The position numbers and the translations under genes are program-made. From Limnomonas spitsbergensis (taxonomy: Eukaryota > Chlorophyta > Chlorophyceae > Chlamydomonadales), in contig JAYJMM010000057.1 in the NCBI GenBank assembly GCA_037349105.1, forward strand, positions 186,001 through 250,000: a stretch of 64,000 nucleotides of DNA. The letters are read 5' to 3'. Below, in pieces: positions 47,401 to 56,719 of the stretch. The notes beneath the pieces are model-generated. The model worked only from the letters and a program-made list of their open reading frames with translations, ran no database searches and was not told the origin of the DNA. The stretch's first letter is position 1. Each line of letters opens with the position of its first letter.

Positions 47401-48621
47401 AGGTTGCGATAAAACGAGTCCTGCAAAGGCACGACATCGCCCGCATGTCATTGCATCGATCGCTAGGCCTTGTTTGCAAGGACTGGCATCACCTGGTGTT
47501 ACCTGGTCGGCAGGCTGCTTCCATGCCAGTTTCGTGGGACGGCGTCACCTATCCAAACGTAGTTACAATTTTAGACTAGGCAGGTAGGCGGACAGAATAT
47601 AAGGGGAGCCCAGGCACCCAGGAGATGCAAGTCAGCAGCCAGAGAGAATGGGGAAGCACTACGGCAGCTGCCCCCGCCGCCCAGGCTCAGCCCGGGCCGC
47701 CTAGCCTTTGCCCCAGCCCCCAGTCTTTGTCACATTAAGAGCCACACACCATGCTGAGCATGACGACGCACTGGTCGTTCAGTCGTTTGGCCACGAGGTC
47801 ACAGAATGTCTGCAGGCAAAGGAGGGGAGAGCACAAGTAAAGAATCAGATAATGGAGGGGACAAAAGGACCACAGCAGGCATGGTCGAGGGGAGGGCAGC
47901 CATCAGGGCCAGGAGGGAAGGGCGTCATGGGGGGCATGGTGGCATACCACATCTCATGGTCAACAAGAACTCTTGAGACGATAACATCAAATACGTTGAT
48001 TAGATTGGGTGTGTGTGGTAATCAAGCGTGACAAACATGTGGGGGGATGTAGGTTGCTAAGTAGTGCGTGGCAGATATATCAACGAATCAGAACAGAAGA
48101 TTAAATTCAGATTCAAATGTCTGCATAAGTCCAGTGTTGGATTTATTGCATGGCACCTGTGGCAACGCCATGGCGGACAGATCATCACAGATACAGTTCA
48201 GATTCAAATGGCAGCATGGATCCAGTGCTGCCTTTCACAGGATGGAACATAACAATCAGAGCATGGTAGCTGTGGTAAGTCCATGGCGACAGATTGAACG
48301 ATTCACCGTCTTTCCAGAGGCGGTTCCTCCAGAGACGCCAATGACGAAAGGTACAGCCCTGCGCGCAGCTCCGCCCCCGGAGGTTTGTGACTTGAGAGAT
48401 AACTCGGCCTTGAGGGTCCGAGTCGGCGTGCTGCCCTTGGGCTGAGGCAAGTCTGAAGGCTGATACTCGATCACGTTCTTCAGCTCGATGGGCGCCGCGC
48501 TGATGAACGGGTTTACGGGCTCGGCTAATACGATTCCCCTGTCTGCCTCGCAGGAACCCATTTCGTTCAAGGTTAGCTCCGAGAAGACAGAGCTGGTGGC
48601 CGTGCTCCCCATGCGCTCCAT
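26411..48621 (-). CDS. UKL: Uridine kinase-like protein fused to uracil phosphoribosyltransferase domain (14 exons, 514 aa)
   Basis: Pyrimidine salvage protein of the UCK-UPRT type. Exons (high to low): 48621-48307, 47809-47750, 47420-47342, 46872-46829, 46246-46113, 37037-36937, 36440-36306, 31833-31735, 31226-31162, 30715-30592, 29863-29794, 27960-27840, 27395-27236, 26448-26411. Every junction is GT-AG and phase-consistent, totalling 1,545 nt. The P-loop [11 protein letters not shown] is at residues 95-105. [59 protein letters not shown] and AIDLITEHIRTKL follow the uridine kinase fold. The UPRT half has [39 protein letters not shown], the PRPP motif [13 protein letters not shown] (about 431-443) and the C-terminal uracil site [12 protein letters not shown]. 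In plants such proteins supply kinase and/or UPRT activity, some in plastids. The first ~90 residues lack clear homology and could hold a targeting signal. It is divergent from the bL28 gene. Confidence 0.95.
26945..27225. repeat. Degenerate ~31-bp minisatellite in UKL intron 13
   Basis: Nine or so imperfect copies of CACAATGGCAGTAGCAGCCT with a short variable spacer. They lie directly beside the donor of exon 13 (exon end 27236). Confidence 0.8.
28000..28310. repeat. Long-unit direct repeats in UKL intron 11
   Basis: Three to four imperfect copies of a module containing GGGGTGATGTTGCC, GGAGGGAAGAGGTT and TGCAAGGGTTAAAGAACC. They are in the intron between the exons at 29863-29794 and 27960-27840. 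Confidence 0.75.
28907..29785. repeat. 32-bp minisatellite abutting a UKL donor site
   Basis: About 27 copies of a 32-bp unit (CCACACTTCCATGCAGCCCC plus TTCCTGCCCCTC). The array ends 9 bp from the exon ending at 29794. Sense units contain GGAAGTGTGGGAGG, resembling the true donor AGAGGTGTGGTGAG. Frames of 60-345 codons on both strands are repeat artefacts. Confidence 0.92.
31846..36008. repeat. 43-bp minisatellite filling UKL intron 7 (~97 copies)
   Basis: The unit is GGAGGGAGGGGGGCAGGGTG followed by GTAGGGGAAGGAGGCAATGGCAT, with limited variants (GGTG, GCGC, GACA, ATAGC). The array comes within about 13 bp of the exon at 31833. Because 43 bp x 3 is divisible by 3 and the unit lacks stops, three overlapping minus-strand frames of about 1,370-1,500 codons result. 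They are not genes. A higher-order period of 1,548 bp (36 units) is visible. Confidence 0.95.
36715..36960. repeat. 45-bp repeats copying the exon 6 donor boundary of UKL
   Basis: Five to six tandem units. On the sense strand each carries GCGGAAAGGGGCAGGG, a T-G-T-A-G-C-A-G end and GTGGGTGAGG. This is the last ~27 nt of exon 6 plus its 5' splice site (exon end 36937). The outermost copy is the real exon end; the others lie in the intron. Confidence 0.88.
37745..46058. repeat. 31-bp minisatellite filling UKL intron 5 (~265 copies)
   Basis: The unit is GGTTGCATGGCTACATGCCT followed by CACCATGGCTA. Common variants are TATG for TAGG, CCCTCACC for CTCACC, and TACC. A sub-variant with CCAATTAAGGCGATG appears four times at 45630-46015. 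The array makes 8.3 kb of a 9.1-kb intron between the exons at 46246-46113 and 37037-36937. All its frames ([12 protein letters not shown]...) are artefacts. Confidence 0.95.
46290..46520. repeat. Short direct repeats with TTAGGGTT-like motifs in UKL intron 4
   Basis: Three imperfect copies of a module with AACCAGCCACA, GATCAAGCAGGTGG and TTAGGGTTCAGGGT. It lies between the exons at 46872-46829 and 46246-46113. Confidence 0.7.
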
Positions 48622-49038
48622 AGCGAGCTGGTAGCCTTGGAGCTGTTAGAAGTTAAGAGTATCTGTCCAGGTTACGAGACGACGGGTAAGTCAGATCACG
48701 GCTTGCATGGCAACTGTAATAGAGTAACAAGGAAGCGCAGAAATACTTGTATTGGACACTCAGGACGCAAACGACGACTGCACTGGGACGGAAGTACGAC
48801 ACCAGCTCCGGCCCACAACCTGGCACCTGACGGTACGTTGCTGTGTGTTCGTTGATGTTTGCCCCAGCACCAAAGCATCGGCATAGCGCGCACTACTACA
48901 TGCACGTTGACATTGGCGTGTAACCTGAACGTATTAGCATACTGTGCTCACGTACCGTACTTGCTTTTGAGCTGCATGCAAGCTTGCCGATTGCAGCGGC
49001 GCTGAACGCTTCATCTTACAGCTTGGAACAACCTGGCC
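48622..49038. promoter_or_regulatory. Shared upstream region of divergent UKL and bL28 genes
   Basis: The 417 bp between the two initiator Mets must hold both 5' UTRs and promoters if both starts are right. I see no clear TATA box or known algal element. The assignment is by position only. Confidence 0.45.
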
Positions 49039-50433
49039 ATGAGCGCATCTGGGAGGAACCTCCTGAACAAGCTGATACCCTCTGCCGCAAACCAGCTGCA
49101 AAATATCGTGGAGACTCAGCGGACAACGTTTTGGGGCAGCACACAGCTCAACCTTCGAGTGCGCAAATACCCCAAGAGCAAAGAAGAGTACGTCTTACAA
49201 GTTCTGCCATTCACAAAGCAGAGGCAGCATGCCATGCATCCTACGGGCTATCATGCCCTGCAAGAAATGAAGTGTAGCAACATGCCATGCAGGCATGCAC
49301 CCCATGAACAAACCTACGATGCTGTGTTATGCATTGTCATGCATCCCTAGAGGGCAGAAGGGTGCGTTATACAAGCTCCTGCATGCATGTAGCAATGGCA
49401 TGGCTGCATGCACAAAGCATTCATGTGATAGCATGCACAGAGTATGTGCAACATGCATGGCAACATACAAGCAGCACATGCATCGCTTCTTGCACAAAGG
49501 CCTCAAACTATGGTCTACACAAGGCATGTGCATGGTAGCATACCTGAAGCTCGTGAATCATGCATGATGGCATGTAAGCAGCACATGTTAGTTTGCTTGC
49601 ATGACGTGCATGCATGGCCGCCTTCACGAAGCTTGTGCATGCATGTTTCAGCTCTTCTCCAAACCATGTATGTCTGGATGTCAGGATATCGGAAGCTGAC
49701 GCCATGCTGCTTCTCGATGGCATTCCCACACTCTATTTGTAGGCGTGTTTCCGTCGTGAAGCCTCAAATCAACAATGTCAAGCTGTACAGCAAAATACTC
49801 AAGAAGTTTGTGCCGCTGAAGATCTCACCGGAGATGCTGAGGTAGGATGCGGGCAGCTGGTTGCGGACATTTCACTCATGCGCATGGCTTGGCTGCACCA
49901 TGACCCAGGCTGTGCATGGTAGCTTGAATTGAGCCTAGTCATTCCCCACCAGCCCCACGCGGCCAAGCGTTCAGCAGGGCCCAGCGGGTATCCCCCGTTC
50001 GAAACTCATGCGCATGGCATATGCTGACCACTATTGTATGTGCTGCATGGAGCCCTCCGATCAGGGTCTGCTTGTTTTTGCCTGAACATGGTAAAGATGG
50101 AGAGAATGGTGAGATGAAATATAAATGATAAGATGACAAGTTTTAGACCCTTTGGTTGGACGTTAGACAGTTAGACATATCGAGTATCCTGCAGCAACCT
50201 TTTGTCCTAGATCCTCGCTCTTGACTGCTGTGTCTTGTAACCTTCTCGTCTGCTGCAGCACCGTTGAGAGTCAGGGAGGTTTGGATGCCTACCTCATCAA
50301 GACGCCGGATCGACTGCTCAATAGTGATGTGGCCAGCAGGTTGAGATGTCAGCTCTTGTGTGCTGTAGGGGGGCCCCTGGGCAAGAGGGCAGCAATTGCA
50401 ACTGGTAGCAAAGAGGGAGAGATCAGGAGATAG
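49039..50433 (+). CDS. Mitochondrial ribosomal protein bL28-like
   Basis: A large-subunit mitoribosome component. Exon 1 (49039-49187, donor GTACGT) encodes MSASGRNLLNKLIPSAANQL and ends KYPKSKEE. Exon 2 (49743-49841, acceptor ATTTGTAG, donor GTAGGA) encodes RVSVVKPQINNVKLYSKILK, then KFVPLKISPEML. Exon 3 (from 50259, acceptor CTGCTGCAG) encodes STVESQGGLDAYLIKTPD and RLLNSDVAS. Phases agree. V-K-P-Q...K-L-Y-S-K-I-L and G-G-L-D-A-Y-L-I-K-T-P match the W-K-P-N...R-L-Y-S and GGLDAYLL-x-T-P signatures of bL28. Exon 1 parallels the plant mitochondrial N-terminus (G-K-x-M-M-K-K-L) but lacks its typical G-N-x-V-S-E segment. Reading on from exon 3 gives a stop at 50431-50433 (140 aa); a donor at 50340 (GTTGAG) to an unseen exon is the alternative. 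Confidence 0.72.
49889..50003 (+). mobile_element. Miniature SINE-like insert, copy F (115 bp)
   Basis: A perfect 15-bp target duplication, ACTCATGCGCATGGC, lies at 49874-49888 and 50004-50018. The body reads TGCACCATGACCCAGGCTG, AGCCTAGTCATTCCCCACC, CACGCGGCCAAGCGTTCAGC, AGGGCCCAGCGGGTAT and CCCCCGTTCGAA. GGCCAAGC and GTTCGAA sit like the A- and B-boxes of a tRNA, about 30 bp apart. The insert lies in intron 2 of the bL28 gene. Confidence 0.85.
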
Positions 50434-51137
50434 CTAAGGTTGTCCTGGATGTTGTGTAATTTTGTCCTGATTTCAAAATCTGGGAGCACTCCAAATCTAT
50501 ATATCTACGGCACTGTGATATTCACAGCGCTCTTGAGAGAAACGGCAATTCCCTTAGGGATATTTGTCTGTACAGTTGACGAGCTCAGGCCAGGCCCACT
50601 GTTCTTGTGAATATGTGTAACATGGGTCAAGCTCACATAAAAATGCAACTACAATGATCACATGCATGAGATTGCTCCCTGCATTGGCACCAGGGGATTG
50701 GCACGGTCCTTTAGCATGAAACCTACCTTGAATCATAATACAGGATTTGCTGGTAAATGGAATGCGCTGTAAGAATGTGAGGAAGGCTCTGCTCCTGGGT
50801 TGTACCTCCAAAGCACTGAAGCAACCCCACGTCACGAAGCTGCTGACAAGACTTTGGTGTTAAAACTGGTGTTAAGTTGCAGACGGCTCTAAACGGCTAC
50901 ATGGTTCAAGGATAAGTTTGGTTGTTGGCAACCATGTTGCTGCACGGCTGCATCCTATCAGGAGAGGGAATGCAATTGATGTTGCAAGATCCGAGGTGGG
51001 TTCAGAGATTTGGCAGGGGGGATCTGGACTGCCGTACGTGGCAGATTCGCCCTCAGCAAGATAGTTTGAACAAGGTTGATTGGAAGGCCTGGCTGTCTCT
51101 TCCAACTCATTAATTTATTATATAACATACTTGGAAA
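50434..51137. other. Intergenic interval between bL28 and the SAP/HN1 gene
   Basis: A TGTAA motif at 50454-50458, just after the bL28 stop, could be its algal polyadenylation signal. Otherwise no repeats and no convincing exon. Promoter elements of the next gene should lie here but are not recognisable. Confidence 0.45.
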
Positions 51138-54100
51138 ATGGACGAAGCAATCAGGAAGATGACAATCAAAGACCTTCGTGAACAGCTCAGAGCTCGCGGC
51201 TGTAACCCCGGAGGAGGCATTGAAGAGCTACGCGTGAGACTGCAAGAAAACATCGGATCCACAGGCAAGTCACAAATAAACTTTTGACGACATCCCAGCA
51301 GCGGTCAGTAGGTGTCGGTATGGCAAGCGTCTGCCACAAGACCCGCTGCTGCTGAGGAAAGTATCAGAGCATTCAGTGTCGATGCGTTTCTGCTTAATCA
51401 TCCCCAGGCAGTTTGAATTCACCCAGTAGCGCAAGATCCCATGCAACGCAGGTGCATTTCTTCCTGAATATGCCCAAACAGTTTGAACTGTCCAAGTTGA
51501 TTTTGCTCCCATGGTGGCAAGGCCTGTTGATGTTGTTCAAGCAGCATGAAGCCGATTTTCTCACCCCTGACCCACCCATGATGAGTGGTATATCATGTAA
51601 CACTACCTGGCAACAGATTACAGAACGTGATTCCATGCAAGTGAAAGAGCCTGCGTTTTATACTATGGTACCTTGCTGATGCAAGCAGCACAATAATGAC
51701 GCCACCCCTCTGAAGTGACCTAGGACCACTTATTGGAGTCTATTAAACCACCGTATACATGCTGTGTAGCATGCCTGTGAGGCCCCGGTTGGGCCATTTG
51801 TTATGATCTCTCCCACCCTTTGTGATGTGAAGGTGGCACAGCGCTACCGGCTCCTGGCAGCTCAGCAGCTGGAGGTGGAAATGTGTACTCCGCAGAGATG
51901 ATGATGCAGGTGAGAGGGAAAGGTCCCATGGACGAAATCTCACCGGCCTGCACCGACACAGCCCTGCGTCTGATATTGATCTGGATGCATGTCTTACGTG
52001 CTTTCTCTCCCTTGTGTCATGTTCCATTTTCGAGGCATTTAACATATGGAGTACCAGATGTCCAGCGTGCTCTCCCGCCTGATATATTTCTCCCTTGTGT
52101 CATGTTCCATTTCCATTCTCGTGGCAGTTCATATATGTAGGCATCGGCAATATACTTTACATGCCCCGCCAATGTAAAGTATATAATATATATATCATAT
52201 ATATAGTATATAAAGTCAGAAAAAAGTGGGCCAAAGTAAAAAAAAAATAGAGGTCTGGATTTAGCTTCATCAGGGCATTCAGAATCTGCAGCTAACTCGT
52301 CCCATCTAAGAAAGCTGAGTCCTCAAAACATTAAAACACTGTATTTGTTTGACGCGGATCACGGGTTCGAAAATGGGGCAGGTCTGGTCCAGAAGTTCAG
52401 TTTAAGTACCACTACATGATCACTAGATATACATTTGAGTCTCATAGCATGACTGTTCCGAAGTTATCAAGTCAGTCGGAGTAATAGTTCAGAGAAACCT
52501 CCTCGTGCTGAACCTCCTTGACCTCGCCGTCGTCACGGTTCGCCTTGACATAAATCAGCTTCTCAGCCCGCGCGATGCCTAGGCGAGAGCGGCTACTGGT
52601 GTATGTCCGCCCCCATGCTGACCAGTTCCGCTGGACCGATTGTTCCAAACTCGCTTTATCTTATTCAGCTCGGCACACAAAGCCTCAGGCTCCCACTCGG
52701 TTCCTAAGTGTAGTTGCTTGCCATTGTCGAGAAGGATAGATCGTTTCAATTTCTCAGGGGCAATTCCAGGTAACACGAGTATTATTGGAGTATAGAATCG
52801 GACGAGAACGCATGCGCTTGTCTCACAAGTAGCCCACAGTAGCTGAAATGCCGTATCTCCACGTTTTCAGTCGCGACATTCGGGATTTTCGCGACTTTAT
52901 ATAAAGTATATATGATATGCCGAATTCGAATATATAATATATAATATACTTTATATACTATATAATATTATATAATATTGCCGATGCCTACATATATGGA
53001 GTATGTCCAGCGTGCTCTCCTCTCCTCCCTGATGTGTTTCTCCCAATTCACGATACAGCGATGTCCTGTTTCCGTCAAGTTTTGACGTCATACAGGCACG
53101 CTTAATCACATGTGCTATCTGCTTGATCCCTGTGATGCCTGTCACCGATGTTGTTTCTGACGTTTCATGCGATGCATTTTTCGAGGCCCTATGTTTGAAG
53201 CAAGGAATGAAAGCTGGGACCCCCTCCCTTGCTGCGTGCAGGCTGCACCCTCAGCAGGAAAGGTGCCACCTGGAGGAGCCTCTCAGGTAGGCAAGAGACC
53301 GCCTGCTACAGTGCAGCACCGGCTAGTGCCATAAGTGCCGCCTTAGAATGTATCTGTGACGCTGGTGTTGGAGGCTGTCAAGCAGAGTGTGAGGGGCAGG
53401 CGAGTGGCCTGTTCGAAGGGGATGACGCAGTGGTATGGAAATAACGGCCATGCGTATTATTATGCATGACTTGGGATCGTACCCCCCCTGGCAGGGGCCT
53501 GTCACTTGACAACTGCAGTCGACCCTTGGGATGGGGTCTTTCCCCGCGAAAAGGTTTCCTGCCGGCCAGGACTTCAACTTTTTAATACGGAACGAAAGTT
53601 CGTTTTTTTCTGTCGAACTTTTTGGGTGTAAAGGCTCCGTCCCGGCCAAACCCCTTGTTTCGTGGGACTCGTCCGACCTCCTAAGTGACAGGCCCTTCCC
53701 CCTGGTTCAGATCCCAGCAAAGAGGAGCCGTTCACAATGGTTCTTCAAAGTTCACAATGATGATAAACCACCACCTTGTCCATGGTGCGCTGGTGCATGG
53801 TGGACCTTGACGGCCTCTCCCGTCGAGGCCTCATTGCGAACCTGATCTGCCTTCAAGTGAGGAAGTTACTTATTCAGCCTCTCCTGGTCTGACACTGCTA
53901 CATCTCCCACCTCTGATCTCCAGATTTCATTCGGGGGCGATGCGAATCAGTTGCAGCCACCGTCATCGATGGGGAAGGTGCCCCCAGGAGGGGCCTCACA
54001 GGTATCACCATGACCTTGATTTGCTTCAATTATTGAAACCCCAGGCTGAGCCAGGCATGCCCTGCACTTCCGCAGACAGTCCCTCTGATTATTTGATAGG

Positions 54101-56719
54101 CTCCTTACTCTTGTCACGGGACCTTCCTCCGCCAATCATCCTTGTTCTGTGGCTTCTCACCAGTCACTCCTCCCTGCTGCCAACCATTGCCCTGCTGCTC
54201 ACCGGTACTTCCTCCCCTTTGCCACACACCCTTGCACTGCTACTTCTGACTGGTGCCTCCTTCGGTATCTGGCTCTGCAGATTTCGTTTTCCGGGGGAGC
54301 GCCTGATCAGCCGTCACAGTCGAGGAAGGTACCGCCTGGAGGAGCTTCACAGGTAAGCCTGCTCTGTTTTAATGTTAAATGTTTACTTCTCGCCTGCAAC
54401 CCGCTTTCCGTGAATGTTGTACGCAGTCGGTTTCACGGGTTTCGCTCACCCCGTGCAACAGTATAATTTGATAATTGCGCAGAATACGGTAAATTAAGTT
54501 AGGGAACAAACTATTTTTGTCCCGGTCTGTGCATCGCAAAAAAACACGCTTGGGAGGGGAAAACTTGTTTCATTCTGCCACTTTTTCACACATATCTTGA
54601 GGATACAAATATAAAACGGCACAGCTACGGTATTCCGCGCAGCCCTCCTAACATAATCTGCCATACCGTATACCGAGGGGAGGGGCAAACAACAACTGGA
54701 AATACCCCCATCCTTGAGAATTATAGAGCTTGACGAGAGCTTTTCATATCTGGTCTGATGATACTTTTTGGCCCAACGGTGACTGAGGTACAGAGAGCCA
54801 TTCAATGACGATTTCCTAGATTTCACAAAAGCTTATTTTGCAAATAACATTTCAACCCCGAGAAAACTGCATGATATGAAGATCTCACTGCATAGGGCAG
54901 GGCCAGGGCTTTCCAACGCCCTCCTATGCATGGCCAACGGTCAACGTTAAGAAGGGAGGGGGGGGTCCAAGCCCCTAAAAAAAAAACGTTTGCTTTTTTT
55001 CTTGAAGCAGAGATACCCTCCCAAAAGTCCTTACAAATTGCTAGCACAAAGTGTATTGCCATTCACCTCACAAGCATGGTGTCCCACGCTGCCTTTGGTC
55101 CAACGGCTGCCGATATGAAAAGGCAGCTGTCTGAGTCAATAGCTAGAACAAAGGAAGGACGTGAAGTGGAACCAGCAGCACCTCAGCCGACAGCATGGGC
55201 GAGGCAGTGAATCTACCAGGACCTTCAACAGCAGCCACAATTCGTGTCACAGCACATACAGCAGCCCCTGTCGATCTGAACGATGTGCTTTCTAGTTTTA
55301 GAACACAAAAATGAACCGATGATCGAGCCGATGATAGCCGTTTTCAGTCATTATGGGGGGAGAATGAATGGTGGTTGTAAACAAATTTTGCATTAAGTAG
55401 GTTACAAAAAAAAACTCTGAATAAAAACAAATTCCAACTGATGCTATGGTGAATACGCCCTGCGGCGTGGAATAAGTGAGCAACCCGTTCTCTTATCCAA
55501 CTTATCTCGCCCTCTCCATAATTCAGCATTCTTCGTCTACTCTTAGTGTTATTCTTGTGAACACAAGACGCGTGTGCGTATTATGCAAGGGGGCAGAGGG
55601 GAAGGGTGGGTTACTTCTCACTCGTCACGTTCATTCTGGCCCAGGGGAGGGTCACTGCCATTAAGGGAGCTGATCCAGCCCGGAACCAAACTAATGAATG
55701 ACGCCCGCCCTAATTTCTCGCAGATGTCATTTGGTAGTGACCCCCCACCTGCCGCTGCCCAAGGTGGCTGGTCCTCCAACCCGTCTGCAAGCAGCGTTGG
55801 TGCAGCTCTGAGCGCTCAGCAGGCAGCCCCGCCTCAGCAGAGGGCAACGGCGGCTTCCTATTACAGCCAGCCGCAGGAGTCAGCGTACGGATCGGGACCG
55901 AGCGTCCCCCCAGCCATGCCGTCCATCGTCCAAGGTGCCATGAACCTGCATGGTAGGTGGGCCTGGTACATGTAATGAGCTGTACTGATAACGAATGTAC
56001 AATGAGGGGGATCAGGATCTGCGCAGAACGCAGGTAAATGAGCGCATTGTGTGAGAGAGGCTCAATCAAGCAGCAGGGTGGTTGCATCAGGCGCTCACGG
56101 CCAAGGCCATGATGTAGCTAACATGTAGCATTGTAGCTTAAGCACCCTGAAATAAAACAGGATGCTGCCCTCGCCGAAATTGACAGATAGAGAGCTCGTG
56201 GCATACCTGTCACTTTCATGGTGTTCGAATCTGCACATTTTGTTTGTTCTATCTTTGATGCCCACATGATGGGCAGTGACCCAGTGCTATGGTCTGACTT
56301 CGCTTCACACTGTTGACTCCTGGCGCGTGAGGGATGTTCTTCTGAAGTGCCCGGCTTGATGTCTGTGTGCATGGGCAGTAGCTCAACTGTATCTCAACTG
56401 TACCAATGCTCCCAAACTACATAAGGGCATGTCAGTTTGTGGTACAGAAATCACCCTCTCCAGTGGCCTTGCCATCCGGCTCCCCGCGCTGTGTCCCAAG
56501 TCTTGTGCCTTGACATGCGCAGGCGCTCGCACCCCAGCCCCCTACGGCACCGATCAGACGTTGTCTAGTGGCGGCGCTAAGGGCAAGGAGCCCGCCGTGG
56601 CCAACAACAACTATGCGCGTCCAGGTGGCAACCAGAACCTGGGCAACAAGATCACGGGCAGGCCCAGCTCCAAGGTGCTCGCGCCACCCGGTGGCCATAG
56701 CCAGATTTCTTTTGGCTAA
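51138..56719 (+). CDS. SAP-domain protein with repeated HN1/SPIRAL1-like motifs (7 exons, 274 aa)
   Basis: Exons: 51138-51264, 51833-51909, 53242-53286, 53924-54001, 54281-54352, 55724-55952, 56523-56719. All phases agree and the total is 825 nt. Residues about 8-40 form a SAP-type helix-turn-helix (MTIKDLREQLRARGCNPGGG, then IEELRVRLQ), which binds nucleic acid in other proteins. Exons 3-5 each end KVPPGGASQ, and exons 4 and 5 begin ISFGG/ISFSGG. The C-terminus carries NNNYARPGGNQNLGNKITGR, then PSSKVLAPPGGHSQISFG. That N-N-Y-x-R...Q-N-x-G-N-x-x-T-x-R-P-S-x-K-V-x-x-P-P-G-G pattern is the HN1/Jupiter and SPIRAL1 signature of microtubule-associated small proteins. Intron 1 uses a GC donor (GCAAGT). 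Function is not known to me. The combination suggests a disordered, multivalent adaptor. Introns 2 and 3 carry hAT-type inserts. Confidence 0.8.
52138..52990. mobile_element. hAT-derived element (853 bp) in SAP/HN1 intron 2
   Basis: The ends TAGGCATCGGCAATAT and ATATTGCCGATGCCTA are exact inverted repeats, continuing as AT-rich imperfect repeats. The 8-bp duplication CATATATG lies at 52130-52137 and 52991-52998. Inside, on the minus strand, is a remnant of a hAT transposase C-terminal domain. The element interrupts a local repeat: GTCCAGCGTGCTCTCC occurs on both sides. Confidence 0.88.
52472..52600 (-). pseudogene. hAT transposase C-terminal (dimerisation) fragment
   Basis: The minus strand reads SRSRLGIARAEKLIYVKANR, then DDGEVKEVQHEE, SLNYYSD and a stop at 52474-52472. 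R-x-x-L-x-x-x-R-A-E-K-L-I-Y-V is the end of the hAT family dimerisation region. A neighbouring frame (52776-52579) with LDNGKQLHLGTEWEPEALC may be a further piece, but in another frame. No catalytic domain is left. Confidence 0.65.
53492..53697. mobile_element. hAT-like MITE, copy 2 (206 bp)
   Basis: The ends CAGGGGCCTGTCACTT and AAGTGACAGGCCCTT match the MITE at 18635-18873. The internal GCCAGGACTTCAAC corresponds to GTCCAGGACTTAAG there. The 8-bp duplication CCCCCTGG lies at 53484-53491 and 53698-53705. It is in intron 3 of the SAP/HN1 gene. Confidence 0.85.
54700..54790. repeat. Dispersed repeat shared with 16113-16180
   Basis: TAGAGCTTGACGAGAGCTTT, CATATCTG and TTTTTGGCCCA recur near 16120-16175 in the same order and orientation. 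The fragments share about 65 bp; the parent element is unknown. It lies in intron 5 of the SAP/HN1 gene. Confidence 0.55.

Noticed and set aside
54926..55210. Frame ending in HAAFGPTAADMKRQLSESIA
   Set aside because: No splice signals place it in the SAP/HN1 transcript in phase, and it adjoins a dispersed repeat.
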